Of a stretch of DNA of 5,987 nucleotides, positions 5,641 to 5,987 are shown piece after piece. The stretch is taken from positions 1-5,987 of the forward strand of contig JAUWXV010000222.1 in NCBI GenBank assembly GCA_030616165.1, given 5' to 3'. A model generated the notes under the pieces. It worked only from the letters and a program-made list of their open reading frames with translations. It searched no databases and was not told the origin of the DNA. The DNA comes from a bacterium. GTDB lineage: Bacteria; SM23-31; JAUVVT01. The first letter of the stretch is position 1, and each line of letters begins with the position of its first letter. A program made the translations under genes and the position numbers.

Positions 5641-5773
5641 TATGCCTGAGGCATATAAATATGCCTAAGGCATATAAATGTGCCTGAGGCACATAAATAT
5701 GCCTGAGGCACACAAGTATGCCAGAGGCATATAAGTATGCCAGAGGCATATAAATGTGCCTGAGGCACATAAA
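5641..5773. repeat. seven tandem 19-bp palindromic units
   Basis: Seven head-to-tail units of exactly 19 bp begin at 5641, 5660, 5679, 5698, 5717, 5736 and 5755. Each is a dyad, TATGCC-TGA-GGCATA plus a TAAA or near-TAAA linker. The second base pair of the stem is A-T in units 1, 2, 5 and 6 and G-C in units 3 and 7; unit 4 has A opposite C. The loop varies (TGA, TAA, AGA). There are no unique spacers, so it is not a CRISPR. It could be a hairpin array, a multi-site protein-binding array or iteron-like DNA; an AT-rich segment follows directly. Confidence 0.93.
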
Positions 5774-5776
5774 TAT

Positions 5777-5810
5777 TTAGTTATAAATTGTTATTGATAT
5801 ATATAACTAA
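5777..5810. repeat. inverted repeat TTAGTTATA / TATAACTAA next to the palindromic array
   Basis: A perfect 9-bp inverted repeat with a 16-nt AT-rich loop begins 4 bp after the last 19-bp unit. It lies in an almost pure A/T stretch that continues to about 5835. Such DNA melts easily; whether the pairing matters is unknown. Confidence 0.5.
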
Positions 5811-5888
5811 TTATAAATATAATAAAATATATTCGTAATGTCAAGAACTATTTTGATTTTAGTTATTAGCGAGGATAAGAGGAATTTG

Positions 5889-5906
5889 GTGGGCTACGAA
5901 ACCCAC
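5889..5906. repeat. hairpin GTGGG-8 nt-CCCAC
   Basis: A 5-bp stem with an 8-nt loop (ctacgaaa), placed just before the two 10-bp-stem repeats. It is probably part of the same REP-like cluster, but short enough to be partly chance. Confidence 0.45.
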
Positions 5907-5908
5907 TT

Positions 5909-5987
5909 ATTATGTGCCTCGGGTAAGATACCCGAGGCGATCATGATTATGTGATTATGTGCCTCGGGTAAGATACCCGAGGCGATC
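5909..5987. repeat. two identical 34-bp repeats with a perfect 10-bp stem
   Basis: Two identical 34-bp copies (5909-5942 and 5954-5987) are separated by 11 bp. Each contains the stem GCCTCGGGTA, loop aga, then TACCCGAGGC (stems at 5916-5925/5929-5938 and 5961-5970/5974-5983), and ends in gatc. The spacer contributes a tandem gattatgt pair (5945-5952 and 5953-5960). The second copy stops exactly at the window edge, so the array may continue. The form fits REP/BIME-type extragenic palindromes; an 11-bp spacer is too short for CRISPR. Confidence 0.9.

Noticed and set aside
5777-5810. Intrinsic terminator for the barrel operon
   Set aside because: The stem is entirely AT-rich with a 16-nt loop, lies over 500 bp from the last stop, and has no following T-run.
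5641-5987. CRISPR array
   Set aside because: The 19-bp units are head-to-tail without spacers, and the 34-bp repeats are only two with an 11-bp spacer. No cas gene is present.

Overview
The window looks like chromosomal DNA of an AT-rich, uncultivated bacterium. Two consecutive genes have lipoprotein-like signal peptides and a third has an ordinary secretory signal, so a Gram-negative-type envelope is plausible. The short hairpin repeats and the relic of a RAYT-type (REP-associated tyrosine) transposase fit FCB-group or other candidate phyla. No phylogenetic marker is present, so the lineage is inference only. Coding density is low, and the window combines very AT-rich stretches (1-1260, 2840-2980, 5340-5530, 5774-5850) with genes of clearly higher GC (3142-5229).

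Layout. (1) 1-928, minus strand: a TPR-repeat protein that runs off the left edge. (2) 929-1282: very AT-rich spacer with no recognisable gene. (3) 1283-1439: a 157-bp element with 24-bp imperfect inverted ends. It holds only the first ~10 codons and, in another frame, the last ~15 codons of what looks like an IS200-like/RAYT transposase, so it reads as an internally deleted, non-autonomous derivative. (4) 1455-2612, plus strand: a secreted M14-type zinc carboxypeptidase-like protein whose ribosome binding site lies 6 bp outside the element. (5) 2642-2833, minus strand: a 63-residue C-terminal relic of a YtcJ-like amidohydrolase with no N-terminal part, followed by AT-rich spacer to 3141. (6) 3142-4041 and 4108-5229, plus strand: two probable lipoproteins in a likely operon. 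Each can be read as eight beta-strands of a (beta/alpha)8 barrel. The second resembles the GHL10/COG1649 group of putative glycosyl hydrolases; the first is an unrecognised barrel. (7) 5230-5987: no gene but dense repeat DNA. It holds a 21-bp-period AT-rich repeat, a 9-bp-stem hairpin, seven exact-length 19-bp palindromic units, a 9-bp inverted repeat, a 5-bp-stem hairpin and two copies of a 34-bp repeat with a perfect 10-bp stem, the last ending exactly at the window edge.

How the parts work together. The three complete genes all encode exported proteins: a peptidase-fold protein and two glycosidase-like barrels. A role in envelope or extracellular polymer processing is a reasonable but unproven reading. 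The transposase relic and the REP-like hairpins fit a genome colonised by RAYT/REP-type elements. The decayed amidohydrolase indicates past rearrangement beside the carboxypeptidase gene. I see no convincing defence system, CRISPR array, RNA gene or complete mobile element. The best candidates for new biology are the two lipoprotein barrels and the 19-bp palindromic array with its compensating base changes.
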